NCBI GenBank assembly: GCA_012729555.1
Contig: JAAYCX010000001.1
Coordinates: 1-42,408 of the forward strand
From: Acidobacteriota bacterium
GTDB taxonomy: Bacteria > Acidobacteriota > UBA6911
Direction of reading: 5' to 3'
DNA length: 42,408 bases
Under the pieces are notes generated by a model. That model searched no databases and had not been told where the DNA came from. It worked only from the letters and a program-made list of their open reading frames with translations. The position numbers and the translations under genes were made by a program. This document shows positions 29,704 through 39,688 of the stretch, one piece after another; positions within the stretch are counted from its first letter, which is position 1, and every line of letters begins with the position of its first letter.

Positions 29704-31890
29704 ATGGCCATCATTCGCCTCAGACTTCAAACATATGGGCCGGCCCGGGCAAGGCGGCGGACCCCGGGGGCGGAGGATGCCGTCCGCTTCACCAGCCTGC
29801 GCAATTCCTATTTTCCGGCCCGGGGGGTCCCCCTCTCCCTGGCGGTTCACGGCGTCCTTTTCTGCATCCTTTTCTTCCTCAGGGTGCCGAACCAACCCTG
29901 GGCGGGAGACCCCGCACCCCCCCGGGCCGCGGTGATCGAGAAAAACGAACCGAGGGTGGTCATGTATCTTCCCCTTATCGGGGGGGGGACTCTCGGGCTC
30001 CCCCAACCCGATTCCGGCAAGGGAAAGAGAGCAAAAGCGAAGCCTGTCAGCGCCCCGGAGGTTCCCGCGGCCAGGGCGCGGGGGATGAGCTATCCCGGGC
30101 GGCAGGAGATCGTGTCCGACCCGCCCGACCCGACCAACCGGATCCAGACCCTGGAGCAGCCCGAACTGCTGAATCCGCCGATTCTGCCCCCCCCGCTGGC
30201 CCTGCCGAACATGGTCCAGATAGCCGAGGCCCGGGTCGAGCTCCCGGACCTGCCGGTTCCCGCCGGAATGCCCGAACAGGTGAAACCCGTGGACCCGCCT
30301 CCCGCGAGGCCCCCGGGGCAGATCGCCCCGCCGGATCCCCCCCCGGTGGTTCCCCCGGAGGTGAAGCCGGAGGAACCTCCCGGACCGCCGGAGCCCGCAC
30401 AGCCCCCGCCGCCCCCCCGCCCCGCCGATCCGCCGGCCAATCCCGAGCCGCCGCCGGTGGTGCCTCCGGTGCTGCTTCCTCCGGACGAACCGGTGCTCCC
30501 CCCGGTGGCGCCGATGACGATCCCCGTCGCGGCCCCCGCGGCCGTGATCGAGATTCCCAGGGCGGAACTCGCGCCGCTGGTGCCCCCTCCGCCGGAGCCC
30601 CCTCCGCCGCCGGAGCCCCCGGAGAAAGTGCCCCCGCCGAAGGCGCCCCCGCCGAAGGCGCCCCCGCCGCCGGCGGCGCCGCGGCCCGCGGTCGAAAAGG
30701 CTCCCGTACCGGAGGTTGAAAAAGGGACCGTCCCCGCGGCCGGGAAGGGACCCTCCCCGCCGGAGGTTCCCGTTCCGGCCCGGCCGAAACCGCGCCGGAA
30801 GACGCGGGAGGCGCCCGAGGGGGGGAGCGACCGGAGGGACCTGCTTGCCCTGACCCCCATGCCGGCGCCGGTGCGGGACACCATCGTAGTGCCCCCCGGG
30901 GAGGCCCGCGGGCGTTTCGCCATTTCGCCCGATGCCAACCTCACCGGGCCGGATGACGTGCTGGGGCCGAAATCGGGCCCGGATGAACCGGACCTCGCCG
31001 CCGGCCCGGCCGCGGAACCGGTTCCGCAGGACAGGGAGGCGGCTGCGCCCGACAGCACGGCGGGGCCCGCTCCCGCAACGGAGCCCGCCCCCCCGAAGGT
31101 CGAAAACACCCCCGCCGTCGTCAATATCGGCTCCATTTCCAGAAAGGGCGGGAACCGTCAGGGGTCCGGACCGGGCGGCGCAAAGAGCGCGAAATCCTCC
31201 CCGTCCCCGCAAACGGGGATGGGGACCGGCCGGAGCGGCAGCCCGGGCGGGGGCGCCGTGGCCGGGAGGGGGGCCGGGACCGGTTCCGGGAGCGGCTCCG
31301 GACCGGGCAGGAAGAGGCCCTTTTCGGGCATCACCATCGTGGGCGGTTCGTACGACCCCGGGACGGCCTCCGACCCGGCTCCCGTGGTTCAGGCGCGGCG
31401 CCCGGTGCAGACCGAGTACGGGCTCACGGTCATATCGACGGAGACGAGCGGCGGAGGGCTCCCCTTTACCGGGGTTTTCGCCGGGGCGCAGATCTACACC
31501 GTGTACCTCGACATGAGGCGCGACGAATCGGACGACGCCCCCTCCTGGACCCTGGAATTCGCCCTGGCCGAGGACGCGTCCGGCCCGGCGGCGCCGATGG
31601 GGCCGGGAGGCGGCGAGGGATTGATCCTCCCTTTCCCGGTGGTCAAGGAGACTCCTTCCTGGCCCCCCGAACTGGTTTCCAGATACCCGGGGAGGATGGC
31701 CATCGTCTACGCGGTGGTCAGCGCCGAGGGGAAACTGGAGCAGATCGAGGTCAAGGAGAGTCCCGACCCCCTCCTCCGGGAGCCGCTGCTGCAGGCCCTC
31801 GGCCAGTGGGTGTTCCGTGCCGCGCGGCTGCAGGGGGTCGCGGTTCCGATCCGGCTCCTGATGGGGATCCCGCTGCGGCCCCCCCGGTGA
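29704..31890 (+). CDS. Large proline-rich TonB-like protein
   Basis: 728 residues. An N-terminal cytoplasmic segment precedes one membrane helix (VPLSLAVHGVLFCILFFLRV, about 40-60), as in TonB/energy-transducer proteins. A very long Pro-rich span (about 140-450, e.g. PPPEPPPPPEPPEKVPPP) should bridge the periplasm. A Gly/Ser-rich linker (about 490-545) follows. The C-terminal TonB-type domain has PSWPPELVSRYPGRMAIVYA, VVSAEGKLEQIEV, LLQALGQWVFRAA. It transmits proton-motive force to outer-membrane receptors, or acts as a structural span. ATG 29704 was chosen for GGAACGGA upstream; no ExbB/ExbD genes are nearby. Confidence 0.8.
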   Translation: MAIIRLRLQTYGPARARRRTPGAEDAVRFTSLRNSYFPARGVPLSLAVHGVLFCILFFLRVPNQPWAGDPAPPRAAVIEKNEPRVVMYLPLIGGGTLGLPQPDSGKGKRAKAKPVSAPEVPAARARGMSYPGRQEIVSDPPDPTNRIQTLEQPELLNPPILPPPLALPNMVQIAEARVELPDLPVPAGMPEQVKPVDPPPARPPGQIAPPDPPPVVPPEVKPEEPPGPPEPAQPPPPPRPADPPANPEPPPVVPPVLLPPDEPVLPPVAPMTIPVAAPAAVIEIPRAELAPLVPPPPEPPPPPEPPEKVPPPKAPPPKAPPPPAAPRPAVEKAPVPEVEKGTVPAAGKGPSPPEVPVPARPKPRRKTREAPEGGSDRRDLLALTPMPAPVRDTIVVPPGEARGRFAISPDANLTGPDDVLGPKSGPDEPDLAAGPAAEPVPQDREAAAPDSTAGPAPATEPAPPKVENTPAVVNIGSISRKGGNRQGSGPGGAKSAKSSPSPQTGMGTGRSGSPGGGAVAGRGAGTGSGSGSGPGRKRPFSGITIVGGSYDPGTASDPAPVVQARRPVQTEYGLTVISTETSGGGLPFTGVFAGAQIYTVYLDMRRDESDDAPSWTLEFALAEDASGPAAPMGPGGGEGLILPFPVVKETPSWPPELVSRYPGRMAIVYAVVSAEGKLEQIEVKESPDPLLREPLLQALGQWVFRAARLQGVAVPIRLLMGIPLRPPR

Positions 31891-31964
31891 GGCCCCCGGG
31901 CGGGGCGCACGCCCCTTGCCCGAAGGGAGGGGGATGCGTTAAGCTCATCGGCACCGGGGGATTC

Positions 31965-32246
31965 ATGAGGATTCAAGCGAAACACATCATCGTGCACGGC
32001 AGGGTCCAGGGGGTCGGCTTCCGCTATTTCGTCCGCGACGCCGCGGCCCGGCTGGAGCTTGCCGGTGATGTCCGCAACCGCCCCGACTCCACCGTGGAAA
32101 TCGTCGTCGAGGGGCCGCCGGGGCCGGTCGGGGAGTTCGTCCGGGAGGTGGGCCGGGGGCCCGCCCTGGCCCGCGTCGAGCGCCTCGATGTCGACGACCT
32201 TCCGGCAGGAGGGAACTACCGCTCGTTTACAATCGAAGGACGGTGA
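31965..32246 (+). CDS. acyP: Acylphosphatase
   Basis: 93 residues, EC 3.6.1.7, hydrolysing acyl phosphates. The family signature [17 protein letters not shown] holds the phosphate-binding loop and catalytic Arg (Arg20). The Asn of [17 protein letters not shown] (Asn38) completes the active site. Normal size. GGGGG lies before ATG 31965. It begins a tight plus-strand operon with apt (one base between the stop and next ATG) and the two mdh-like genes. Confidence 0.93.
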   Translation: MRIQAKHIIVHGRVQGVGFRYFVRDAAARLELAGDVRNRPDSTVEIVVEGPPGPVGEFVREVGRGPALARVERLDVDDLPAGGNYRSFTIEGR

Positions 32247-32247
32247 C

Positions 32248-32778
32248 ATGAACGCACAGCTGATCGAACAACTCAAATCGGAAATCCGCGAAATTCCCGA
32301 CTGGCCCAAGAAGGGGATCCTGTTCTATGACGTGACCACGCTGCTGAAAAAGGGGGAGTGTTTCGGCCGGACCATCGACGCCCTGGTCCAGCCGTACCGG
32401 GACCGGAAGGTCGACCTGGTGCTCGGGATGGAGGCGCGCGGGTTCATCTTCGCTCCCACGGTGGCCTACGCGCTCAAGGCGGGATTCGTCCCCGTCAGGA
32501 AGCCGGGGAAGCTTCCGGCGGAAAAGCTGCGGGTGAGCTATGAACTGGAGTACGGGACCGACAGCCTGGAAATCCACCGGGACGCGGTCGAGCCCGGCCA
32601 GCGCGTCCTCGTCGTGGACGACCTCATCGCGACGGGGGGGACCGCCAGGGCCGTCGCGGAAATGGTCGAGACCCTGAAGGCCACCGTCGTCGGGTTCGCC
32701 TTCCTGGTGGAACTCGACTTCCTGAGAGGGCGGGAGAAGCTCGCCGGGTACGACGTTCACAGTCTCCTCAGGTACTAG
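32248..32778 (+). CDS. apt: Adenine phosphoribosyltransferase
   Basis: 176 residues, EC 2.4.2.7: adenine plus PRPP gives AMP (purine salvage). The N-terminus has [20 protein letters not shown], characteristic of Apt. [12 protein letters not shown] and RKPGKLP come next, and the PRPP-binding motif is [14 protein letters not shown] (about 111-124). Length and order are standard. AAGGACGG precedes ATG 32248, one base after the acylphosphatase stop. The next gene starts seven bases after its own stop, so they form one transcript. Confidence 0.96.
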   Translation: MNAQLIEQLKSEIREIPDWPKKGILFYDVTTLLKKGECFGRTIDALVQPYRDRKVDLVLGMEARGFIFAPTVAYALKAGFVPVRKPGKLPAEKLRVSYELEYGTDSLEIHRDAVEPGQRVLVVDDLIATGGTARAVAEMVETLKATVVGFAFLVELDFLRGREKLAGYDVHSLLRY

Positions 32779-32785
32779 GAGGGCC

Positions 32786-33727
32786 ATGAAGCGCATCGGC
32801 ATCATCGGCAGCGGCAACGTGGGCGCCAACAGCGCCTTTTTCATGGCCGAAAACGGCACCGCCACGGTCACCCTCGTGGATATCCGGGAAGGGCTTTCGG
32901 AGGGGAAGGCGCTCGACCTCCTGGAGGCGGGGCCGATCAGGCGCTACGACACGGGGATCCGGGGGAGTGCGGACATCACCGCGATCCGCGGCAGCGACAT
33001 CGTCGTCCTGGCCGCCGGGCGGGTGCGGTCGCCCGGGGAGGGGCGCGAGGCGCTCTACCGGGACAACGCGCCGCTGGTCGGGGAACTCTGCGGCGAAATC
33101 CGCGCCCTCGCGCCCGGGGCCGTCGTCATCAACGTGGTGGAGCCGGTCGACATGCTCACCCTGCTCGCCGGGAGAGTCCTCGGTTTCGACCGCGGGCGGG
33201 TCCTCGGGGTGGGGGGGCTGCTCAGTTCCACCCGGCTCCGGCACCTCGTGAGCCGGGCCCTGGGGGTTTCGCCCCGGGAGGTGACGGGCATGGTGATCGG
33301 CCCGCACCGGCCCGGCATGGTCGTGCTCGAGGACACGGTGCGCGTGAGCGGCGTTCCCGTGGCGCAGCTGCTCGAGCCCGAGGCCCTCTGCGCCATCGTC
33401 GAGGAAACGCGCCGCGCGGGGGACACCATCCTCGAACTGTCGGAAAGGTCCACGGCCTATTACGCTCCCAGCGCCGCCGTGGCCGCCCTGGCGCGGGCCG
33501 TGATCCGGGACGCCCGGACGATCCTTCCGGTATCGATGCGGCTCGACGGCGAGTACGGCCTCCGGGATATCGCCCTCAGCGTACCGGCCCGCATCGGCGC
33601 CGGGGGAGCCGAAAGCGTGATCGAAGTAGCGCTCGGCGGCCGGGAGGAGAAGGAATTTCGGGACGCCGCCGGGGACCTCCGCCGCTCGCTCGAGCGCGCC
33701 GGCGCCGGCGCGGGGCCGGGGGAGTGA
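32786..33727 (+). CDS. Degenerate malate/lactate-dehydrogenase paralogue
   Basis: 313 residues aligned end to end with the canonical MDH that follows. The NAD-binding start is intact (GIIGSGNVGANSAFFM), and the two mobile-loop arginines (Arg81, Arg87) and Arg150 of SSTRLR are present. The catalytic histidine is kept as His174, but in a rewritten loop (IGPHRPGM instead of GGHGDQM). The Asp that pairs with it is Ser147 (LSSTR for LDSTR), and the substrate-contacting Asn of SNPLD is Glu119 (VEPVD). The enzyme is therefore unlikely to oxidise malate normally: it is a regulatory subunit, a changed-substrate enzyme, or a decaying copy. AGGAGG precedes ATG 32786. Confidence 0.8.
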   Translation: MKRIGIIGSGNVGANSAFFMAENGTATVTLVDIREGLSEGKALDLLEAGPIRRYDTGIRGSADITAIRGSDIVVLAAGRVRSPGEGREALYRDNAPLVGELCGEIRALAPGAVVINVVEPVDMLTLLAGRVLGFDRGRVLGVGGLLSSTRLRHLVSRALGVSPREVTGMVIGPHRPGMVVLEDTVRVSGVPVAQLLEPEALCAIVEETRRAGDTILELSERSTAYYAPSAAVAALARAVIRDARTILPVSMRLDGEYGLRDIALSVPARIGAGGAESVIEVALGGREEKEFRDAAGDLRRSLERAGAGAGPGE

Positions 33728-33729
33728 CC

Positions 33730-34674
33730 ATGCCGGGGAAAAAAGTGAGCATCATCGGGGCGGGCAACGTCGGGGCGACGGCCGCCTACTACATCGCCGA
33801 GAAGGTGATGGCCGACATCGTGATGGTGGATGTGGCCGAGGGGGTGACCCGGGCCAAGGCGATCGACTTCCTGCACGCGGGGCCGATGAGGGGGTACGAC
33901 GTCTCGATAGAGGGGACGGGCGATTACGCCGCCGTCGCCGACAGCGACCTGGTGGTGGTCACCGCCGGGGTCGCCCGCAAGCCGGGGATGGACCGCATGG
34001 ACCTGCTCCGGGTGAACGCCGGGATCGTGAAGTCGGCGTCGAAGATGATTGCGCGTTACGCCCCCAACGCCACGGTGATCGTGGTCTCCAACCCCCTGGA
34101 CGTGATGTGCCACGTGGTATACCGCACCACGGGGTTCGCCGTGCAGCGCGTCATCGGCATGGCGGGCATCCTCGATTCCACCCGTTTCCGTTATTTCGTG
34201 GCGGAGCGGCTGGGGTGCGCCTTCACGGACGTCCACGCGATGGTCCTGGGGGGGCACGGGGACCAGATGGTGCCGATGCCTCGCTACACCACCGTCGCCG
34301 GGATCCCGGTCAGCCGCTTCCTGGACGCCGACGAACTGGAGCGGCTGGTGGACCGGACCCGCAAGGGAGGGGCGGAGATCGTGGCCCATCTCAAGACCGG
34401 CTCCGCCTACTACGCCCCCGCGGCGTCGGTCGCGGAGATGGCGGAGGCGATCCTCACCGACCGCCGGACCCTGGTCCCCTGCGCCGTCTGCCTGCGCGGG
34501 GAGTACGGCATCGAAAACCTGTTCATCGGCGTCCCGGTGATCCTGGGGAAAAACGGGGTGGAGCGCATCGTCGAGGTCGAGTTGGAGCCGCAGGAACTCC
34601 AGCTGCTCCGCCGGAGCTCGGAGGCGGTGAGGAAGGGGGTCGAGGAGCTCGAGACCTTCTTCACCGTCCGGTAA
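33730..34674 (+). CDS. mdh: Malate dehydrogenase
   Basis: 314 residues, EC 1.1.1.37, the LDH-like bacterial MDH type. VSIIGAGNVGATAAYYIAEK is the NAD site. ARKPGMDRMDLLRVN carries Arg83/Arg89 (Arg83 region favours malate), SNPLDVM Asn121, GILDSTRFR Asp149/Arg152, and VLGGHGDQMVP the catalytic His176. It interconverts malate and oxaloacetate, feeding gltA and pckG beside it. ATG 33730 was chosen for GGGGAG five bases upstream; a GTG two codons earlier overlaps the previous stop. It lies directly after its degenerate paralogue and converges with gltA (17 bp between stops). Confidence 0.95.
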   Translation: MPGKKVSIIGAGNVGATAAYYIAEKVMADIVMVDVAEGVTRAKAIDFLHAGPMRGYDVSIEGTGDYAAVADSDLVVVTAGVARKPGMDRMDLLRVNAGIVKSASKMIARYAPNATVIVVSNPLDVMCHVVYRTTGFAVQRVIGMAGILDSTRFRYFVAERLGCAFTDVHAMVLGGHGDQMVPMPRYTTVAGIPVSRFLDADELERLVDRTRKGGAEIVAHLKTGSAYYAPAASVAEMAEAILTDRRTLVPCAVCLRGEYGIENLFIGVPVILGKNGVERIVEVELEPQELQLLRRSSEAVRKGVEELETFFTVR

Positions 34675-34691
34675 CCGCGGGGCAAAGAGCG

Positions 34692-35975
<1,284 letters not shown>

Positions 35976-36074
35976 CGATCGCCTCCTTCAGGCAGGTTTC
36001 GGTTCCGTTGTCTCCAAGGATACCAACACCGGATCGGCCGGTGAAGCAAAACCGGCGGGAGCGGGCCCCTTCCC

Positions 36075-36102
36075 TTGACCGGGCGGGCTAAAGGATTATA
36101 AT
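36075..36102 (+). promoter_or_regulatory. Strong sigma-70-type promoter of pckG
   Basis: TTGACC (36075-36080), 16 bases, TATAAT (36097-36102). Transcription should start near 36109, giving a short leader with AGGAAAGGA nine bases before ATG 36129. It is the best sigma-70 match I see among housekeeping genes in the window. It lies in the 150-bp gap between the divergent gltA and pckG. Confidence 0.75.
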
Positions 36103-36128
36103 CGCTCTTTTCAGGAAAGGACAATTTC

Positions 36129-37937
36129 ATGACTGCTCCAACAAAACACGCCAGGCTCCTGGCGTGGGTACAAGAGATGGCCCGCATGACGCAGCCGGAC
36201 AGCGTGGTCTGGTGCGACGGGTCCAAGGCGGAGTACGACTCCATAATGAAAATCGCGGTGGATGGGGGCGTTGCCGTGCCGCTCTCCAGGCGCTCCAATT
36301 CATTCCTGTTCCGCTCGGAAGCATCCGATGTGGCGCGCGTGGAGAACCGCACCTACATTTCCTCCAGGTCCCAGGACGACGCCGGGCCGACCAACAACTG
36401 GATCGATCCCGCCGAACTGAAAGCCACGCTCAAAAAGCTCTACACGGGCTGCATGCGGGGGCGCGTGCTCTACGTCATCCCCTTTTCGATGGGGCCGATC
36501 GGCTCCCCGATGGCCAAGATCGGGGTGGAGATCACCGATTCCCCCTACGTCGTCACCAACATGCACATCATGACGCGGGTGGGGAAGCGGGTGCTGGAAG
36601 TGCTGGGCGACTCGGGGGAGTTCATCCCCTGCCTGCATTCGGTCGGAAAGCCGCTCCTCTCCTGCCAGGACGACGGCGGGCTCTGGCCCTGCGCCCCGAT
36701 GGAACGGAAGTACATCGCCCAGTTCCCCGAGGAGCGGGCGATCTGGTCCTTCGGCTCGGGCTACGGCGGCAACGCCCTGCTCGGAAAGAAGTGCCTGGCG
36801 CTGCGCATCGCCTCCGTGATCGCCAGGGATGAGGGGTGGCTGGCCGAACACATGCTCATCCTGAAGATCACCAGTCCCGAGGACAAGGTCAAGTACATCG
36901 CCGCCGCCTTTCCCTCGGCCTGCGGCAAGACGAACCTGGCGATGCTGGTCCCCACCATCCCCGGCTGGAAGGTCGAGACCATCGGAGACGACATCGCCTG
37001 GATGAAGCAGGGGAAGGACGGCCGCTGGCGCGCCATCAACCCCGAGGCGGGATTTTTCGGGGTGGCCCCGGGGACCTCGATGGAATCGAACCCGAACGCC
37101 ATGCGCACCTTCGAGAGCAACACCATCTTCACCAACGTCGCGCTCACGGAGGACGGGGATGTCTGGTGGGAGGGGATCGGCTACGACGCCCCGGGCACTC
37201 TCGTCGACTGGAAGGGGAATGCCTGGGCACAGAACAAGAAGGACAAGGCCCAGCCCCCCGCGGCGCATCCCAATTCCCGCTTTACGGCCCCCGCGGCCCA
37301 GTGCCCCTCCATCGCCCCCGAGTGGGAGGACCCGGAGGGGGTGCCGATCGACGCCTTTCTCTTCGGCGGCCGCCGCCCGAGCACCGTCCCGCTGGTGACC
37401 CAGTCGTTCGACTGGAACCACGGGGTCTTTCTCGGGTCGATCATCGGGTCGGAGATCACCGCGGCGGCGATCGACGCCAATATCGGCAAGGTCCGGCGCG
37501 ACCCCTTCGCCATGCTCCCCTTCTGCGGCTACCACATGGGGGACTATTTCGCCCACTGGATCCGGATGGGAAAGAAAACGCCGGAAGCGGTGCAGCCGAA
37601 GTTCTTCATGGTGAACTGGTTCCGCAAGACCGCGGAAGGAAAGTGGCTCTGGCCCGGCTACGGGGAGAACAGCCGGGTGCTCCGGTGGATTTTCGAGCGC
37701 TGCGACGGGACGGGCAAGGGGGTGGAGACCCCGATCGGCTATCTCCCGACGGTGGATGCCATCGAGCGGCCCGAAAAGGTCCGGGCCGAAGAGATGCAGG
37801 AGCTTCTGACGGTGGACGCCGCCGGCTGGCGCCGGGAGCTCGAGAACATCAAGGCCAGCCACTACCCGAAATTCGGGGCCAGGCTCCCCAGGGAACTGGC
37901 CCGGCTGCTCGAGGAGCTGGAAAACAGGCTCCGATAG
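36129..37937 (+). CDS. pckG: Phosphoenolpyruvate carboxykinase (GTP)
   Basis: 602 residues, EC 4.1.1.32: oxaloacetate plus GTP gives PEP, CO2 and GDP, the gluconeogenic exit. The kinase-1a loop FPSACGKTN is at 261-269 with the family's reactive cysteine (Cys265), and the metal-binding kinase-2 motif IGDDIAWM at 285-292. Also visible are [11 protein letters not shown], the SMGP loop, and [10 protein letters not shown]. The length near 600 separates it from the ATP type (about 530). Driven by its own strong promoter. The aminotransferase gene begins ten bases after its stop. Confidence 0.96.
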   Translation: MTAPTKHARLLAWVQEMARMTQPDSVVWCDGSKAEYDSIMKIAVDGGVAVPLSRRSNSFLFRSEASDVARVENRTYISSRSQDDAGPTNNWIDPAELKATLKKLYTGCMRGRVLYVIPFSMGPIGSPMAKIGVEITDSPYVVTNMHIMTRVGKRVLEVLGDSGEFIPCLHSVGKPLLSCQDDGGLWPCAPMERKYIAQFPEERAIWSFGSGYGGNALLGKKCLALRIASVIARDEGWLAEHMLILKITSPEDKVKYIAAAFPSACGKTNLAMLVPTIPGWKVETIGDDIAWMKQGKDGRWRAINPEAGFFGVAPGTSMESNPNAMRTFESNTIFTNVALTEDGDVWWEGIGYDAPGTLVDWKGNAWAQNKKDKAQPPAAHPNSRFTAPAAQCPSIAPEWEDPEGVPIDAFLFGGRRPSTVPLVTQSFDWNHGVFLGSIIGSEITAAAIDANIGKVRRDPFAMLPFCGYHMGDYFAHWIRMGKKTPEAVQPKFFMVNWFRKTAEGKWLWPGYGENSRVLRWIFERCDGTGKGVETPIGYLPTVDAIERPEKVRAEEMQELLTVDAAGWRRELENIKASHYPKFGARLPRELARLLEELENRLR

Positions 37938-37947
37938 GAGAACGCGC

Positions 37948-39246
37948 ATGAAAGAGCACAACCCACTCGCCGCGGCGATGAACCGGGACCTGGAAGCGGG
38001 CGCGCCGCAGCTGCTGGCGATGTTGTCCGAGCGGGGCAAGGCCATCTATTTCCCCCACAAGGGGATCCTGGGGCAGACGGCGGAGGCGAAGGGGGTCTCG
38101 ATCAACGCCACCATCGGCACCGCTTTCGAGAACGACGGATCCCCGCTGACGCTCGAGTGCATGGAGGCGCTGGTCAACGTCCCCTCCGAATCCTTTCTCT
38201 ACGCCCCCAGCTTCGGGTTGCCGAAGCTGCGGGAGGAGTGGGGCCGGCTGCTCGAGACCAAGAACCCGGGGCTCAGGGGCAAGAGGTTCAGCAAGCCGGT
38301 GGTCACCGCGGCGCTGACCCACGCGCTTTCGGTCGCGGGCTACCTTTTCGTCGACCCCGGGGACGAGATCCTGATCCCCGACCTCTACTGGGACAACTAC
38401 GAGCTCGTTTTCGGCGAGACCTACGGCGCCGCCTTCAAGTTCTACAACACCTTCACGGGCGGGGGCTTCGACGTGGGAGCCTTCTCCCGCGCCCTCGGCG
38501 AAGGGAAGCCGGGCAAGCGGATCGTGCTGCTCAATTTTCCCAACAACCCGACCGGCTATACCCCGACGGTGGAGGAGTACCACGCCCTCGTCGGGGCGAT
38601 CCGGGACGCGGCGGAAGCGGGCAGCCGGGTGGTCGTGGTGCTCGACGACGCCTATTTCGGCCTGGTCTACGAGGAGGGAGTCGCCCGCGAGTCGCTCTTC
38701 AGCGCCCTGGCCGACCTGCACCCGAACGTGCTCGGCGTGAAACTGGACGGGGCCACCAAGGAGGACTACGTCTGGGGCTTTCGTGTCGGTTTCGTCACCT
38801 TCGGCTCGGCGGGCGCGGCCGAGTCCCACCTCCGGACGCTCGAGGACAAGGCCGCGGGGGCCGTCCGGGGCACGATCTCCAACGCCCCCTGCCTCTCCCA
38901 GGCGATCCTGCTCAGGGCCTACACCGACCCCGGTTATGCCGCGCAGAAGAAGGCGAAATACGAAACCCTGGCCGGGCGGGTGCGCGAGATCAAGGCCGTG
39001 CTCCGGGCGCACCCGGAATACGCCGACAGCTTCGATGTCATGCCCTTCAATTCCGGCTATTTCATGTGCGTCCGGCCGAAAGGGGTCGACCTGGAGGCGC
39101 TCCGCAGGGAGCTGATCGCCGGGTACGCCACCGGCGTCATCGTCCTGGTCGGCCTCGTGCGGCTCGCCTTCTCCGCGGTCCCGACCGAGAAGATCGCGCA
39201 GCTGTTCGCCAACCTGGACGTCGCCGTCAGGAAGCTGCGCGGTTAG
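37948..39246 (+). CDS. Class I/II PLP-dependent aminotransferase
   Basis: 432 residues of fold-type I. Cofactor motifs: LLNFPNNPTGYTPT (Asn/Pro/Gly loop), VVLDDAYFGLVYEEG (Asp and Tyr contacts), and GATKEDYVWGFRVGF with the Schiff-base lysine and the downstream carboxylate-binding region; SGYFMCVRP carries the late strand. The substrate is not certain; position after pckG suggests an amino group transfer linked to oxaloacetate or pyruvate. AGGAG precedes ATG 37948. Its last 24 codons, stop included, are repeated twice more directly downstream (see the repeat entry). Any read-through of TAG would extend the protein in frame. Confidence 0.85.
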   Translation: MKEHNPLAAAMNRDLEAGAPQLLAMLSERGKAIYFPHKGILGQTAEAKGVSINATIGTAFENDGSPLTLECMEALVNVPSESFLYAPSFGLPKLREEWGRLLETKNPGLRGKRFSKPVVTAALTHALSVAGYLFVDPGDEILIPDLYWDNYELVFGETYGAAFKFYNTFTGGGFDVGAFSRALGEGKPGKRIVLLNFPNNPTGYTPTVEEYHALVGAIRDAAEAGSRVVVVLDDAYFGLVYEEGVARESLFSALADLHPNVLGVKLDGATKEDYVWGFRVGFVTFGSAGAAESHLRTLEDKAAGAVRGTISNAPCLSQAILLRAYTDPGYAAQKKAKYETLAGRVREIKAVLRAHPEYADSFDVMPFNSGYFMCVRPKGVDLEALRRELIAGYATGVIVLVGLVRLAFSAVPTEKIAQLFANLDVAVRKLRG

Positions 39247-39390
39247 GCGTCCCTGACCGAGAAGATCGCGGAGCTGTTCGCCAACCTGGACGCCGCCATC
39301 CGGAAGCTGCGCGGTTAGGCGTCCCTGACCGAGAAGATCGCGGAGCTGTTCGCCAACCTCGACGCCGCCGTCAGGAAGCTGCGCGCCTAG
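39175..39390 (+). repeat. Three tandem 72-bp units made from the aminotransferase 3' end
   Basis: Copies at 39175-39246, 39247-39318 and 39319-39390 are each exactly 72 bp, and each ends in TAG. The first is the authentic end of the aminotransferase gene (24 codons). The others read on in the same frame as ASLTEKIAELFANLDAA plus RKLR(G/A) and a stop. Copies 2 and 3 are more alike to each other (GCGTCCCTGACCGAG start) than to copy 1 (GCGGTCCCGACCGAG). A terminator follows at 39422-39446. It is not a microsatellite: unit length, stop and register are all kept. Confidence 0.95.
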
Positions 39391-39421
39391 GCGCTCTTTC
39401 GCCGGCCCCGTCAAAGACCGC

Positions 39422-39446
39422 AAAACCCGCCCGTCCGGCGGGTTTT
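39422..39446 (+). terminator. Rho-independent terminator after the aminotransferase
   Basis: AAAACCCGCC pairs perfectly with GGCGGGTTTT around a CGTCC loop, followed by CGCTTTTCC. The A-run before and T-run after make it bidirectional in form. It ends the pckG-aminotransferase transcript after the 72-bp repeats. Confidence 0.88.
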
Positions 39447-39688
39447 CGCTTTTCCGGCCCTCCCGGCCCCATGGCTGCCGCGCGAGGGGCCCGGCCCGGA
39501 AAAAGTTGGTTCCTTTTCCCCCTTTTTAATGTATCTTCTACGGATCAAAGGATATTTTGAGGGAACGGAATCCTTCCCCGCAATTTTGCCGGATTGGAGC
39601 TGGATAAAGGATTTCCCACCCAGGCGCGCGGATGCGTGAATCCGCCGGGGAACCGGGACAGGACACCAAATTTGGAGGAAATCAGCCG
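39447..39688. other. Leader region of the MoaF-like gene
   Basis: About 240 bp without a gene. It includes an AT-rich patch (39514-39560, TTTTTAATGTATCTTC) that may hold a promoter, but no box pair with good spacing is obvious. Confidence 0.4.

Noticed and set aside
30090-31136. Gly/Ser-rich minus-strand frame looking like a PE-PGRS or collagen-like protein
   Set aside because: It is the antisense of the proline-rich TonB spacer (CCN codons read back as GGN).
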